Source: Planctomycetota bacterium (GTDB taxonomy: Bacteria; Planctomycetota; UBA1135; JADKAF01). From it: 64,000 nt of DNA. The stretch spans positions 744,001 to 808,000 of the forward strand of contig JADKAF010000001.1 of assembly GCA_016719295.1 (NCBI GenBank), in the 5' to 3' direction. The notes under the pieces were generated by a model. The model made no database searches. It had not been told where the DNA came from and saw only the letters and a list, made by a program, of their open reading frames with translations. Of the stretch, positions 18,434-26,012 are shown in pieces. A program made the position numbers and the translations under genes. Numbering within the stretch: position 1 is the first letter of the stretch; every line of letters starts with the position of its first letter.

Positions 18434-18853
18434 ATGCCCTACGACGAACGAATGGTTGCGCCGATGCGCGCGGAGCTCACGACCACCGGAGTGCAAGAGC
18501 TGCGCAGCGGCAGCGAGGTGGAGAGCTTCTTTCAGCAGAACCCGAAGGGCACCACCCTCGTGGTCATCAACTCGGTCTGTGGCTGCGCCGCGGGTAGCGC
18601 GCGCCCGGGGGTGGTCCTCGCGCTGCGCGGCGCGAAGAAGCCGGATCGCGCGGTGACGGTCTTCGCTGGCCAGGACACCGAGGCCACCGCGCGCGTGCGC
18701 GCCCTGTTCGGGCAAGTGCCGCCGAGCAGCCCTTCGATCGGGCTGATGAAGGACGGCGCGCTGGTGCACTTCGTGCCGCGCCATCAGATCGAGGGCAAGA
18801 ACGCGGAGCAGCTCGCGAGCGATCTCGGCGCGGCCTTCGCGAAGTACTGCTGA
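18434..18853 (+). CDS. Bacilliredoxin (BrxA/BrxB, DUF1094)
   Basis: 139 residues of thioredoxin-like fold. MPYDERMVAPMRAELTTTG is the family N-terminus, and the active site SVCGCAAGSARPGV holds a C-G-C pair (Cys49, Cys51). Bacilliredoxins remove bacillithiol from S-bacillithiolated proteins in Firmicutes; many other phyla have the fold without proven bacillithiol, so the thiol partner here is open. The conserved ALRGAKKPDR and SPSIGLMKDG segments also match. It likely forms a small operon with the 92-residue gene 3 bp downstream. Confidence 0.9.
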   Translation: MPYDERMVAPMRAELTTTGVQELRSGSEVESFFQQNPKGTTLVVINSVCGCAAGSARPGVVLALRGAKKPDRAVTVFAGQDTEATARVRALFGQVPPSSPSIGLMKDGALVHFVPRHQIEGKNAEQLASDLGAAFAKYC

Positions 18854-18856
18854 GCG

Positions 18857-19135
18857 ATGGGGACCTTCCACCACGACAAGGGCGAGCTCCACGGCATCAC
18901 CGTCGTAGTGCGCACGAAGGGCCCGCGAACCTACGTGGGCCGCTGCGACGTCGCCGATCAGCGCGCCGTCGTGCTGCTCGACGCCGACATCCACGAGGAA
19001 GGCGCGGGCCCTTCGCGCGAGGAGTATCTCCGCTCAGCCGCGCGCTTCGGCGTCTGGGCGAAGCACCGGCGCCTCGAGGTCCCGCGCGGCGAGGTCGAGT
19101 CGATCGTGCGCCTCGGCGATCTCGCAGCCGACTGA
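18857..19135 (+). CDS. Small conserved-looking protein of unknown function
   Basis: 92 residues starting 3 bp after the bacilliredoxin stop. I do not recognise the family. The sequence is a compact alpha/beta type with His-rich N-terminus MGTFHHDKGELHGITVVVRT, a central RCDVADQRAVVLLDADIHEE and a basic WAKHRRLEV stretch; there is no signal peptide, membrane segment or cysteine pair. Codon usage follows the neighbouring genes (strong GC at third positions), so it is probably expressed. Linkage to the redoxin gene hints at a thiol-related role, but that is guesswork. Confidence 0.65.
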   Translation: MGTFHHDKGELHGITVVVRTKGPRTYVGRCDVADQRAVVLLDADIHEEGAGPSREEYLRSAARFGVWAKHRRLEVPRGEVESIVRLGDLAAD

Positions 19136-19174
19136 GCGCGAACGCTCGGGCGCACCCTCAGCCGCGGGTCATCT

Positions 19175-19429
19175 TCAGCGGCGGGTGAAGACCTCGGTCT
19201 TCGATCCGCCGCCGAAGATCTGCGCGCTCATCTTCTTCAGCTTCAGGCCGAGCGAGATGAGCACGAAGCCGAGCAGCACGCAGAGGCCGGAGACGAGATA
19301 GGTCAGGATCGGCGGATAGATCAGCACCGCCGTCCCGAAGACGAGCAGCGCCACGCCGAGGAAGACCTGCGCCTTCCAGAGCCCAGGGGAGAAAGCGCCG
19401 CGTTGGCGCATCAAGTCGTTCAGGTCCAT
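19175..19429 (-). CDS. Small two-helix membrane protein
   Basis: 84 residues from the ATG at 19429. Two hydrophobic helices are clear: roughly residues 19-41 (AQVFLGVALLVFGTAVLIY...) and 44-64 (YLVSGLCVLLGFVLISLGL), joined by a short PP turn, followed by a basic tail (KLKKM). No known domain is visible. It is convergent with the 92-residue gene and divergent from clpB, whose sigma-54 promoter lies about 166 bp beyond its start. A membrane stress role is possible from position only. Confidence 0.65.
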   Translation of the reverse strand: MDLNDLMRQRGAFSPGLWKAQVFLGVALLVFGTAVLIYPPILTYLVSGLCVLLGFVLISLGLKLKKMSAQIFGGGSKTEVFTRR

Positions 19430-19594
19430 GGGGACGGTCCGGCGTGGGTGCGAAGGCCGCGGTCGTGCGGCCCGTTGCGAGAGCTGCGCGTGCAACGCCG
19501 CGCGAGGACGCGCGACGCCCCCGAGGGCGCCGTGCGACGGTGCATGCGTGGCACGCGCCTGGCTGCGGGGCTCGGGGCCGAGGATTCTGCGCGC

Positions 19595-19610
19595 TGGCAA
19601 GTGCTTTGCA
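19595..19610 (+). promoter_or_regulatory. Sigma-54 (-24/-12) promoter of clpB
   Basis: TGGCAAGTGCTTTGCA matches the RpoN consensus (TGGCAC-N5-TTGCA) with one difference in the -24 box and keeps the required GG-N10-GC spacing (GG 19596-19597, GC 19608-19609). It lies 38 bp before the clpB ATG, with a GAGGAG ribosome site in between. No convincing -35/-10 pair is nearby. Its last ten bases are part of a perfect 16-bp palindrome (19601-19616), which may let another regulator compete with RNA polymerase. Confidence 0.8.
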
Positions 19611-19616
19611 AAGCAC
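19601..19616. repeat. 16-bp perfect palindrome over the clpB -12 region
   Basis: GTGCTTTGCAAAGCAC reads the same on both strands and covers the -12 element and likely start-site side of the clpB promoter. The ten bases GCAAGTGCTT at its left edge (19597-19606) recur at 23782-23791, upstream of the hsp20 promoter. It may be an operator half-shared by both genes. No regulator is assigned. Confidence 0.55.
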
Positions 19617-19647
19617 GCGCTGCCTTCGCAACCGAGGAGCGCAACGC

Positions 19648-22294
19648 ATGGATCTCTCGACCTTCACGCTGAAGTCCCAGGAAGCCCTACAGGCGGCCCA
19701 GCAGCTCGCCCTGCGGCAAGGCCACACCGAGCTCGCGGGCGAGCATCTGCTCGTCGCGCTGCTCGAGCAGGCGGACGGCTTGGCGCCGCGCGTCCTCGAG
19801 AAGGCCGGCATCGACTTGATGGCGCTGCGGAAGGCCGCCGAGGCCGAGCTCGCGCGGCTGCCGCGCGTGAGCGGCGGCAACGCGCAGGTCTACATGGCGC
19901 GCCGCACGGCTCAGCTCCTCGAAGCCGCGAAGAAGCACGCGCAGCAGTTCCAGGACGAGTATGTGTCCGTGGAGCACCTGCTGCTCGCGCTCGTCGACGA
20001 AGGCAAGGGCGTCCCGGCGGGCCGCGTGCTCGCCGAGGCCGGCGTCACGCGCGAGCGCCTGATGAGCGCCTTGAAGAACGTGCGCGGCGGGCAGCGCGTC
20101 ACCAGCGCCGAGCCCGAGGCGACCTACGAGGCCCTCGAGAAGTACGGCCGCGACCTGGTCGAGGCGGCGCGCGCCGGCAAGCTCGATCCGGTGATCGGGC
20201 GCGACGAGGAGATCCGCCGCGTGATCCGCATCCTCTCGCGGAAGACGAAGAACAATCCCGTGCTGATCGGCGAGCCCGGCGTGGGCAAGACCGCCATCGT
20301 GGAAGGGCTCGCGCACCGCATCGTGCGCGGCGACGTGCCGGAAGGGCTGAAGGACAAGAGCCTCTTCTCGCTCGACATGGGCGCTCTCATCGCGGGCGCC
20401 AAGTACCGCGGCGAGTTCGAGGAGCGCCTGAAGGCCGTGCTGCAGGAGATCAAGCAGAGCGAAGGGCGAATCCTGCTCTTCATCGACGAAGTCCACACCA
20501 TCGTCGGCGCCGGCAAGACCGAAGGCGCGATGGACGCTGGGAACCTCTTGAAGCCGATGCTCGCGCGCGGCGAGCTCCACTGCATCGGCGCTACCACGCT
20601 CGACGAATACCGCAAGCACATCGAGAAGGACCCGGCGCTCGAGCGCCGCTTCCAGCCGGTGCTCGTCGACCAGCCCACGGTCGAGGACACGATCTCGATC
20701 CTGCGCGGCCTGCGCGAGCGCTTCGAGGTGCATCACGGCGTCAAGATCCAGGACCTGGCTCTCGTCGCCGCGGCGACGCTCTCCCACCGCTACATCTCGG
20801 ACCGCTTCCTGCCGGACAAGGCCATCGATCTCGTCGATGAGGCCTGCGCCAAGATCCGCACCGAGATCGACTCCATGCCGAGCGAGCTCGATCAGGTTTC
20901 GCGCCGCGTGATGCAGCTCGAGATCGAGGACGCCGCGCTGCAGAAGGAGAAGGACCCGGCCAGCAAGAAGCGCTTGGAAGACCTCCGGAAGGAACTCGCG
21001 GATCTGCAGGAGAGCCATCGCACGTTGAAGGCGCGCTGGGACCACGAGAAGGAGGGCATCAAGCAGCTCGGCGCGAAGCGCGAGCAGCTCGAGACCCTGC
21101 GCCGCGAGATGGAGCAGGTCGAGCGGAAAGGCGACCTCCGTCGCGCGGCGGAGCTCAAGTACGGCCAGATCCCGGAGCTCGAGCGCGCGATCGCCGAGGC
21201 CGAGCAGAAGAGCGCGGCCCGCGACGGGCAGAGCTTGGTGCGCGAGCGCGTCACCGAGGAGGAGATCGCCGAGATCGTCGCGCGTTGGACCGGCATCCCG
21301 CTCACGCGCCTGCTCGAGGGCGAGCGCGAGAAGCTGCTGAAGCTCGACGAGCTCCTGCACGAGCGCGTGATCGGCCAGGACGAAGCGGTGCGCGCGGTCG
21401 CCGACGCGGTGCTGCGCGCACGCGCGGGCATCAAGGACCCGCGGCGACCGATCGGCTCCTTCCTCTTCCTCGGACCGACCGGCGTCGGCAAGACCGAGCT
21501 CGCGAAGACCCTCGCGGCCGGGCTCTTCGACAGCGAGGAGAACCTGGTCCGCATCGACATGTCCGAGTACATGGAGCGCCACGCGGTCTCGCGCTTGATC
21601 GGGGCGCCTCCGGGCTACGTCGGCTACGAGGAAGGCGGTCAGCTCACCGAGGCGGTGAGGCGGAAGCCCTACTCCGTCGTGCTCTTCGATGAGGTCGAGA
21701 AGGCGCACCCCGATGTCTTCCACGTGCTCCTGCAGATCCTCGACGACGGGCGCGTGACCGACAGCGCAGGGCCGCACCGTGGACTTCAAGAACACGGTGA
21801 TCATCCTGACCTCGAACATCGGCTCGCAACGCATCCAGGAGAGCTTGGCGATGGACAGCGTGCTCCCCGAGCACGTGCGCAAGGCGGTGCATCAGGATCT
21901 GCGGCAGCACTTCCGGCCGGAGTTCCTGAACCGCCTGGACGAGATCGTCTTCTTCCTCCCGCTGCAGCGCGGCGAGGTGCGGCGCATCGTCGATCTCCTC
22001 GCCGCGGATCTGGCCTCGCGCCTGAAGGAGCGCCGGATCGAGCTCGTGCTCACCGACGCGGCGCGGGATCTCGTGGCGGAGAAGGGCTTCGACCCGGTCT
22101 TCGGCGCGCGGCCGCTGAAGCGCACGCTGCAGCGCGAGCTGGAGACCCGGATCGGCCGCGCGCTGATCGCCGGCGAGATCAAGGACGGCGATCGCGTCGA
22201 GGTCGGCGCGGCGAGCGGGGCCTTCGGCCTGAAGATCGAGCAGCGGGAGACCGGCGAGGCGGCGAGCCCGAAGGCTGCCGCGGTTGAAGTCTGA
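19648..22294 (+). CDS. clpB: ClpB disaggregase, reading frame broken by a one-base insertion
   Basis: Starts MDLSTFTLKSQEALQAAQQL. The N-domain has both Clp repeats, AAA-1 has Walker A GEPGVGKT (about residue 208) and Walker B LLFIDEVHTIVGAG, a coiled-coil M-domain follows (residues 400-520), and AAA-2 has GPTGVGKTELAK (about 609) and VVLFDEVEKAHPDVF. After ILDDGRVTDS at 21764 the frame is lost; the protein continues correctly in the next frame from GRTVDFKNTVIILTSNIGS to the end. Removing one base at 21765-21766 restores an 881-residue ClpB. ClpB resolves aggregates with DnaK. As written, the product would lose the AAA-2 sensor half. An assembly error is as likely as a real mutation. Confidence 0.9.
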
Positions 22295-22319
22295 TCGAGG
22301 TGGGGGAAGATAGGGTGCG

Positions 22320-23678
22320 ATGAGCGCTCCTCGCCCTGAACCCGCGCCGGAGAAGACCCCCGGGGGCTCCGTCCCCGGGGGCGGAGCCACATTGGGCCGC
22401 GCCGACGGCGCTGCGAGAACGGGCTCATCCTCGTCCGAGACCACCGGCGACATCGTCGATGTGGAAGGTCGGGTGGTGGCGGAGATCCCCGAACTCCAGC
22501 GCGCTTACGATCGCGGGATCTTCCACGGCCTCGTCGGCTCGAGCTCGGCGATGCGCCGCGTGTTCGAGAAGATCGTCCTCTACGGGCGCGCGGACTCGCA
22601 CGTGCTCATCACGGGCGAGACCGGCACGGGCAAGGAGCTCGTCGCGCGCGCGCTGCACCTCGAGAGCCCGCGCGCGGGGAAGCCGTTCGTCGCGCTGAAT
22701 TGCTCGAGCCTGAACGAAGAGCTCTTCGAATCCGAGCTCTTCGGCCACGAGAAGGGCTCGTTCACCGGCGCGATGCGCGCGCACCGCGGTCGCTTCGAGC
22801 GCGCCGAGGGCGGCTCGCTCTTCCTCGACGAGATCGGGGACATGCCGCTCCGCATGCAGACGAAGCTGCTGCGCGTGCTGGAAGATCGTGTCTTCGAGCG
22901 CGTGGGGGGCGAGGTCGAGCTGCCGGTGGATGTGCGCATCTTCGCCGCGACCAACGTGCCTCTCGGACGCGCGATCGAGCTCGGCGCCTTCCGCGCGGAT
23001 CTCTATCACCGCGTCGCCGTGCTGCCCATCAGGGTTCCGCCGCTGCGCGATCGCCTCGAGGATCTCACCGCGCTCGTCGCGCACTTCCTCGAGGCGCTGA
23101 ATCGGCGCTATCGCCGCACGGTCCGCGCCTTGACGCCCGAAGCCCTCCGCCTGCTCGAGGAGTACCACTGGCCGGGCAACATCCGCGAGCTCCGAAACGT
23201 CCTGGAGCGCGTCTACGTGGAGACGCCCGGAGAGGTGATCGGCGCGCGCTCGCTCGGCGAGTGGATGCGCGAGCGCGACGCCTTCGCCGCGGGCGCCTGG
23301 AGCGTGCATAGCCTGATCGAGCGCGAGCGCCCGGCGGCGGTCTGGAACCTGCCGATGCAAGGAGGCCGCGGTCCTTCGCCGGCGGGCTTGCTGCCGTCCC
23401 CGTCCACGCCGCCGCCGCGCGAGGAGCACGTGCTCGACGCCGAAGCGCGCGTGGTCGAGCCCGGCCGCGGCGCAGAGGCCGCGCGCGCGGCGAAGCGCAG
23501 CTCGCGTCGCCCGCACCACCTGGATCCGGAGCAGATCCGCGACGCGATGCGTCGCGCGGATGGCAACGCGACGCACGCGGCGGAGCTCCTCGGCTGCCAC
23601 AAGACGACGCTCTATCGCGCGCTGATCCGCTACGGCATCGCCCCCGAGGCGTTGCGCGACGAAGAGCGACGTAGCTGA
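22320..23678 (+). CDS. Sigma-54-dependent enhancer-binding transcription activator
   Basis: 452 residues, 25 bp downstream of clpB. Residues 1-72 are low complexity with no receiver, GAF or PAS domain. The AAA+ domain begins FHGLVGSSSAMRRVFEKI with Walker A GETGTGKE, the sigma-54 contact loop in the form GSFTGA (GAFTGA in most members), GGSLFLDEIGDMP, and the arginine-finger region FRADLYHRVAVLPIRVPPLRDR. A linker of about 110 residues leads to a Fis-type helix-turn-helix (QIRDAMRRADGNATHAAELLGCHKTTLYRALIRYG). It opens sigma-54 promoters. Lacking a sensor, it is probably controlled by a partner protein, as PspF is by PspA. The likely targets are clpB-itself and the hsp20 genes. Confidence 0.93.
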   Translation: MSAPRPEPAPEKTPGGSVPGGGATLGRADGAARTGSSSSETTGDIVDVEGRVVAEIPELQRAYDRGIFHGLVGSSSAMRRVFEKIVLYGRADSHVLITGETGTGKELVARALHLESPRAGKPFVALNCSSLNEELFESELFGHEKGSFTGAMRAHRGRFERAEGGSLFLDEIGDMPLRMQTKLLRVLEDRVFERVGGEVELPVDVRIFAATNVPLGRAIELGAFRADLYHRVAVLPIRVPPLRDRLEDLTALVAHFLEALNRRYRRTVRALTPEALRLLEEYHWPGNIRELRNVLERVYVETPGEVIGARSLGEWMRERDAFAAGAWSVHSLIERERPAAVWNLPMQGGRGPSPAGLLPSPSTPPPREEHVLDAEARVVEPGRGAEAARAAKRSSRRPHHLDPEQIRDAMRRADGNATHAAELLGCHKTTLYRALIRYGIAPEALRDEERRS

Positions 23679-23758
23679 GCCGCTCTCGGCGTTCGGTGCG
23701 CGGCCAGGCGAACGAGGACGGCTACGTCGCAAGGCCTGCGCATCGCCCGCTCGCCGCG

Positions 23759-23795
23759 TCGCATGCGTCGCTTCCTCCGTCGCAAGTGCTTCCTC
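23759..23795. promoter_or_regulatory. Tandem direct repeats upstream of hsp20 (possible enhancer sites)
   Basis: Two similar blocks, TCGCATGCGTCGCTTCCTC (23759-23777) and TCGCAAGTGCTTCCTC (23780-23795), lie 18-54 bp before the -24 box. A related GTCGCAAGG occurs at 23726-23733. Tandem sites upstream of a -24/-12 promoter are what a Fis-type enhancer-binding protein would use, though 50 bp is closer than most enhancers. The repeats are seen; binding is inferred. Confidence 0.4.
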
Positions 23796-23812
23796 GCCAG
23801 AGAAAATAGCCC

Positions 23813-23828
23813 TGGCACGCCTCTTGTT
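23813..23828 (+). promoter_or_regulatory. Sigma-54 (-24/-12) promoter of hsp20
   Basis: TGGCACGCCTCTTGTT has a perfect TGGCACG -24 box and a TTGT -12 box, GG at 23814-23815 and the conserved -12 G at 23826, with T in place of the usual C. It lies 60 bp before the hsp20 ATG at 23888. The upstream flank AGAAAATAG is unusually AT-rich for this window, as is common before promoters. Confidence 0.75.
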
Positions 23829-23887
23829 CTCGTGCTTCCCATCGCGCGCTGGATCGCGCGAGCGACGACGAACTGGAGGTTGCCGAC

Positions 23888-24316
23888 ATGGTTGCGATTC
23901 GACGTGAGCACTCGCTGGGCCTCGGGCGTTCCCTGGACCAGCTCTTCCAAGAGGTCTTCGGCTCGTTCGCGCCTCACGCGCCAACGCAGACGACCGCGCT
24001 CTTCCCCGCGCTGAACGTCTGGCAAGACGAGCAGGCCTTCCACCTCGAGGCCGAGATCCCGGGCGTCAAGCTCGGCGACCTCGAGCTCACCCTGAAGGGC
24101 CGCGACTTCGTGCTCGCAGGCGAGCGGAAGCGCCCCGAAGGCGATGCGCCCGCGCACAGCGAGCGCGCGTACGGTCGCTTCGAGCGGCGCCTGCGCTTGC
24201 CCGAGGATGTCGAGACCGAGCAGGTGAGCGCTAGCCTCGAGAACGGCGTCCTGCGCGTCGCCCTGCCGAAGGCCGCGCGGGCCCGCGCGCGCCGCATCGA
24301 CATCCAGGCGCGCTGA
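23888..24316 (+). CDS. Small heat-shock protein, Hsp20 family (first copy)
   Basis: 142 residues. The alpha-crystallin domain spans residues 40-138: ALNVWQDEQAFHLEAEIPGVK at its start, FVLAGERKRPEG in the middle and the family signature LENGVLRVALPKA near the end. The N-terminal arm is short, and no I-x-I tail motif is present. It is an ATP-independent holdase that keeps unfolding proteins soluble for ClpB/DnaK. A GGAGGTTGCCGAC ribosome region precedes the ATG. The gene has its own sigma-54-type promoter and is followed 80 bp later by a second hsp20. Confidence 0.93.
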   Translation: MVAIRREHSLGLGRSLDQLFQEVFGSFAPHAPTQTTALFPALNVWQDEQAFHLEAEIPGVKLGDLELTLKGRDFVLAGERKRPEGDAPAHSERAYGRFERRLRLPEDVETEQVSASLENGVLRVALPKAARARARRIDIQAR

Positions 24317-24396
24317 GCTCGACTCCCGGCGCTCGGCCCGCATACGACCACGGAACTGGCGGAGCTCGCTCCGCACTGCCAACACGGAGAGAACCC

Positions 24397-24789
24397 ATGG
24401 ACAAGAGCACCTGCACTCCCTGCGGCGGCGAAGTCGCCGTCGCGACCAACGCGAAGAACCGCGTGGTCTTCCGCCCCCGCATCGAGATCCTGAGCCAGCC
24501 CGAAGGCGAGCTCCTGCGCGTCGAGCTGCCGGGCATCACTCGCGAGCGCCTCGACGTGCAAGTCGAAGGCGATCAGCTCGTCGTGCGCGGCTCGGTGGCG
24601 AACGAGCCGGAGGGCCGCAGCTACCTGCTGCGCGAATACGGCAGCGGCGACTTCGAGCGCCGCTTCAAGATCGGAGAGGACCTCGACACGGCGAACATCT
24701 CCGCCGAGCTCGCCGAAGGAGTGCTCGCTCTGCGCCTCCCGAAGAAGAGCGAGGCGAAGCCGCGGAAGATCGAGATCCGCAGCTGCTGA
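24397..24789 (+). CDS. Small heat-shock protein, Hsp20 family (second, divergent copy)
   Basis: 130 residues. The start MDKSTCTPCGGEV brings a Cys-x2-Cys pair unusual for Hsp20; the alpha-crystallin domain follows with LLRVELPGITRERLDVQVEGD, FERRFKIGEDLDTANISAELAEGVLALRLPKK. It is only moderately similar to its neighbour, so the pair is an old duplication that may form mixed oligomers or have different clients. An AGAGAA site precedes the ATG. No separate sigma-54 box is seen, so it is probably read from the promoter at 23813. Confidence 0.9.
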   Translation: MDKSTCTPCGGEVAVATNAKNRVVFRPRIEILSQPEGELLRVELPGITRERLDVQVEGDQLVVRGSVANEPEGRSYLLREYGSGDFERRFKIGEDLDTANISAELAEGVLALRLPKKSEAKPRKIEIRSC

Positions 24790-24794
24790 TCGAG

Positions 24795-24818
24795 CTCGAG
24801 CGATCCGCTCCGCTCGAG
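24795..24818. terminator. Stem-loop between convergent hsp20 and aminotransferase genes
   Basis: CTCGAGCG and CGCTCGAG form a perfect 8-bp stem around an 8-base loop, with GAG/CTC able to extend it past one bulge. It occupies almost all of the 31 bp between the two stop codons, so it probably serves as a bidirectional terminator or 3'-end stabiliser. No U-run is present. Confidence 0.5.
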
Positions 24819-24820
24819 GC

Positions 24821-25993
24821 TCAGCTCGCCAGGCGACGCAGCGCGCGCATCAGCGCCGCGGCGTCGCCTGCGTCGTTGTAGACGTGCGGCGAGACGCGCA
24901 GCACCTCGCCGCGCTGCGAGAGATGGACCCGCTCCTCGCGGAGGATCGACTGCACGCGCTCGGCGTCCAAGGGCGGATCCGCGCGCAGGCCGATCAGATG
25001 CGCGCCGCGGCCGGCGCTCTCTTCGCAGCGGAAGCCGAGCGCGCGCGCCTCCTCGAGCGCCGGCTCGATCAAGCGCGCGGCATAGCGCTGGATCCGCTCC
25101 GCGCCGAGCTCGTGCACGAGCTCGAGCGCCGCGAGCGCCATCGGCAGCCGCACGAAGTCGGAGCGCTCGCCGACGTCGTAGCGCACGGCTCCGGGCGCGA
25201 GCGCGTCGCGATACGCGAGCAAGCTGCGGAAGTCCTCGCTGCCCTCGCGCGCGATCCAGTTCCACTCCAGCGGCTCGCCCGCGTCGAAGCGCGGGCCGAA
25301 CCATCCGTACGCGAGCCCGTACGGTCCGAGCAGCCACTTGTAGGCGGCGCAGACGAGAGCCTCAGGACGGATCGCCTCCAGATCGAAGGGCAGCGCGCCG
25401 ACCGACTGCGTGCCGTCGATGACGAGTGAGGCGCCGTGCGCTCGCGCGCGTGCGCCGATGCGCTCGAGCTCGAAGCGCGTGCCATCGACCCAGTGCGTGT
25501 GCGGCAGCGCCACCACCGCGGTGCGCGCGTCGATCGCGCGGAGCAGCGCATCGTTCCACGCTTCCGCGCGCGAGCCCTGCGTCTCCGGAGCCGCCACGGT
25601 GACCAGCTCGGCCTGCGCGCGCCTCGCCGCTTCTCGCCAGGCGTACACGTTGCTCGGGAACTGCTCGGCGGCGATCACGACCGTCTGCCCCGCGGCGAGC
25701 GGGAGGTTGCGCGCCGCGATCGCGATGCCGTACGAGACCGAGGGCAGGATCGCGACGCGCTGCGGCTCGCGCGCGCCGATCACGCGCGCGAAGGCGGCGC
25801 GCACGTGCTCGCTCGTCGTGAAGAAGTCCTGCGGCCGGATCTCGAAGGGGCGACGCCGACGGCGGAGGCCCGCTTCGCCAGCGGCCTCGACGGCGCGGGA
25901 GAGCGGCGCCATGTAGGCGCAGTTGAGATAGTGGTCCTCGGGCTCGAGGAAGAAGAGGTCGCGCCGGCAGGGAAGCTCGTTCGCAGCGTGCAT
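24821..25993 (-). CDS. Class V aminotransferase-fold PLP enzyme
   Basis: 390 residues starting MHAANELPCRRDLFFLEPED. The PLP-enzyme landmarks are YLNCAYMAPLSRA, QFPSNVYAW, the aspartate in SLVIDGTQSVGALPFDLEAI and the lysine in VCAAYKWLLGPYGLAY. It resembles the kynureninase/isopenicillin-epimerase/cysteine-desulfurase branch, but lacks the SufS-type active cysteine loop, so it is not another desulfurase. It is cytoplasmic. The substrate is unknown. Its start codon lies only 19 bp from that of galactokinase on the other strand, so their promoters must overlap each other's leaders. Confidence 0.85.
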   Translation of the reverse strand: MHAANELPCRRDLFFLEPEDHYLNCAYMAPLSRAVEAAGEAGLRRRRRPFEIRPQDFFTTSEHVRAAFARVIGAREPQRVAILPSVSYGIAIAARNLPLAAGQTVVIAAEQFPSNVYAWREAARRAQAELVTVAAPETQGSRAEAWNDALLRAIDARTAVVALPHTHWVDGTRFELERIGARARAHGASLVIDGTQSVGALPFDLEAIRPEALVCAAYKWLLGPYGLAYGWFGPRFDAGEPLEWNWIAREGSEDFRSLLAYRDALAPGAVRYDVGERSDFVRLPMALAALELVHELGAERIQRYAARLIEPALEEARALGFRCEESAGRGAHLIGLRADPPLDAERVQSILREERVHLSQRGEVLRVSPHVYNDAGDAAALMRALRRLAS

Positions 25994-26012
25994 GCGCGAT
26001 ACTGTAGCGCGC

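Noticed and set aside
19549..19564. Second -24/-12-like sequence upstream of clpB (TGGCACGCGCCTGGCT)
   Set aside because: The GG-N10-GC spacing fits, but the -12 box lacks TTG; the match at 19595 is far better and closer to the gene.
21761..21775. Programmed frameshift as explanation for clpB
   Set aside because: The site has no slippery heptamer or adjacent stem, and ClpB is not known to use frameshifting.
24821..25993. Second cysteine desulfurase
   Set aside because: The fold is class V, but the SufS/IscS active-site cysteine loop is absent.
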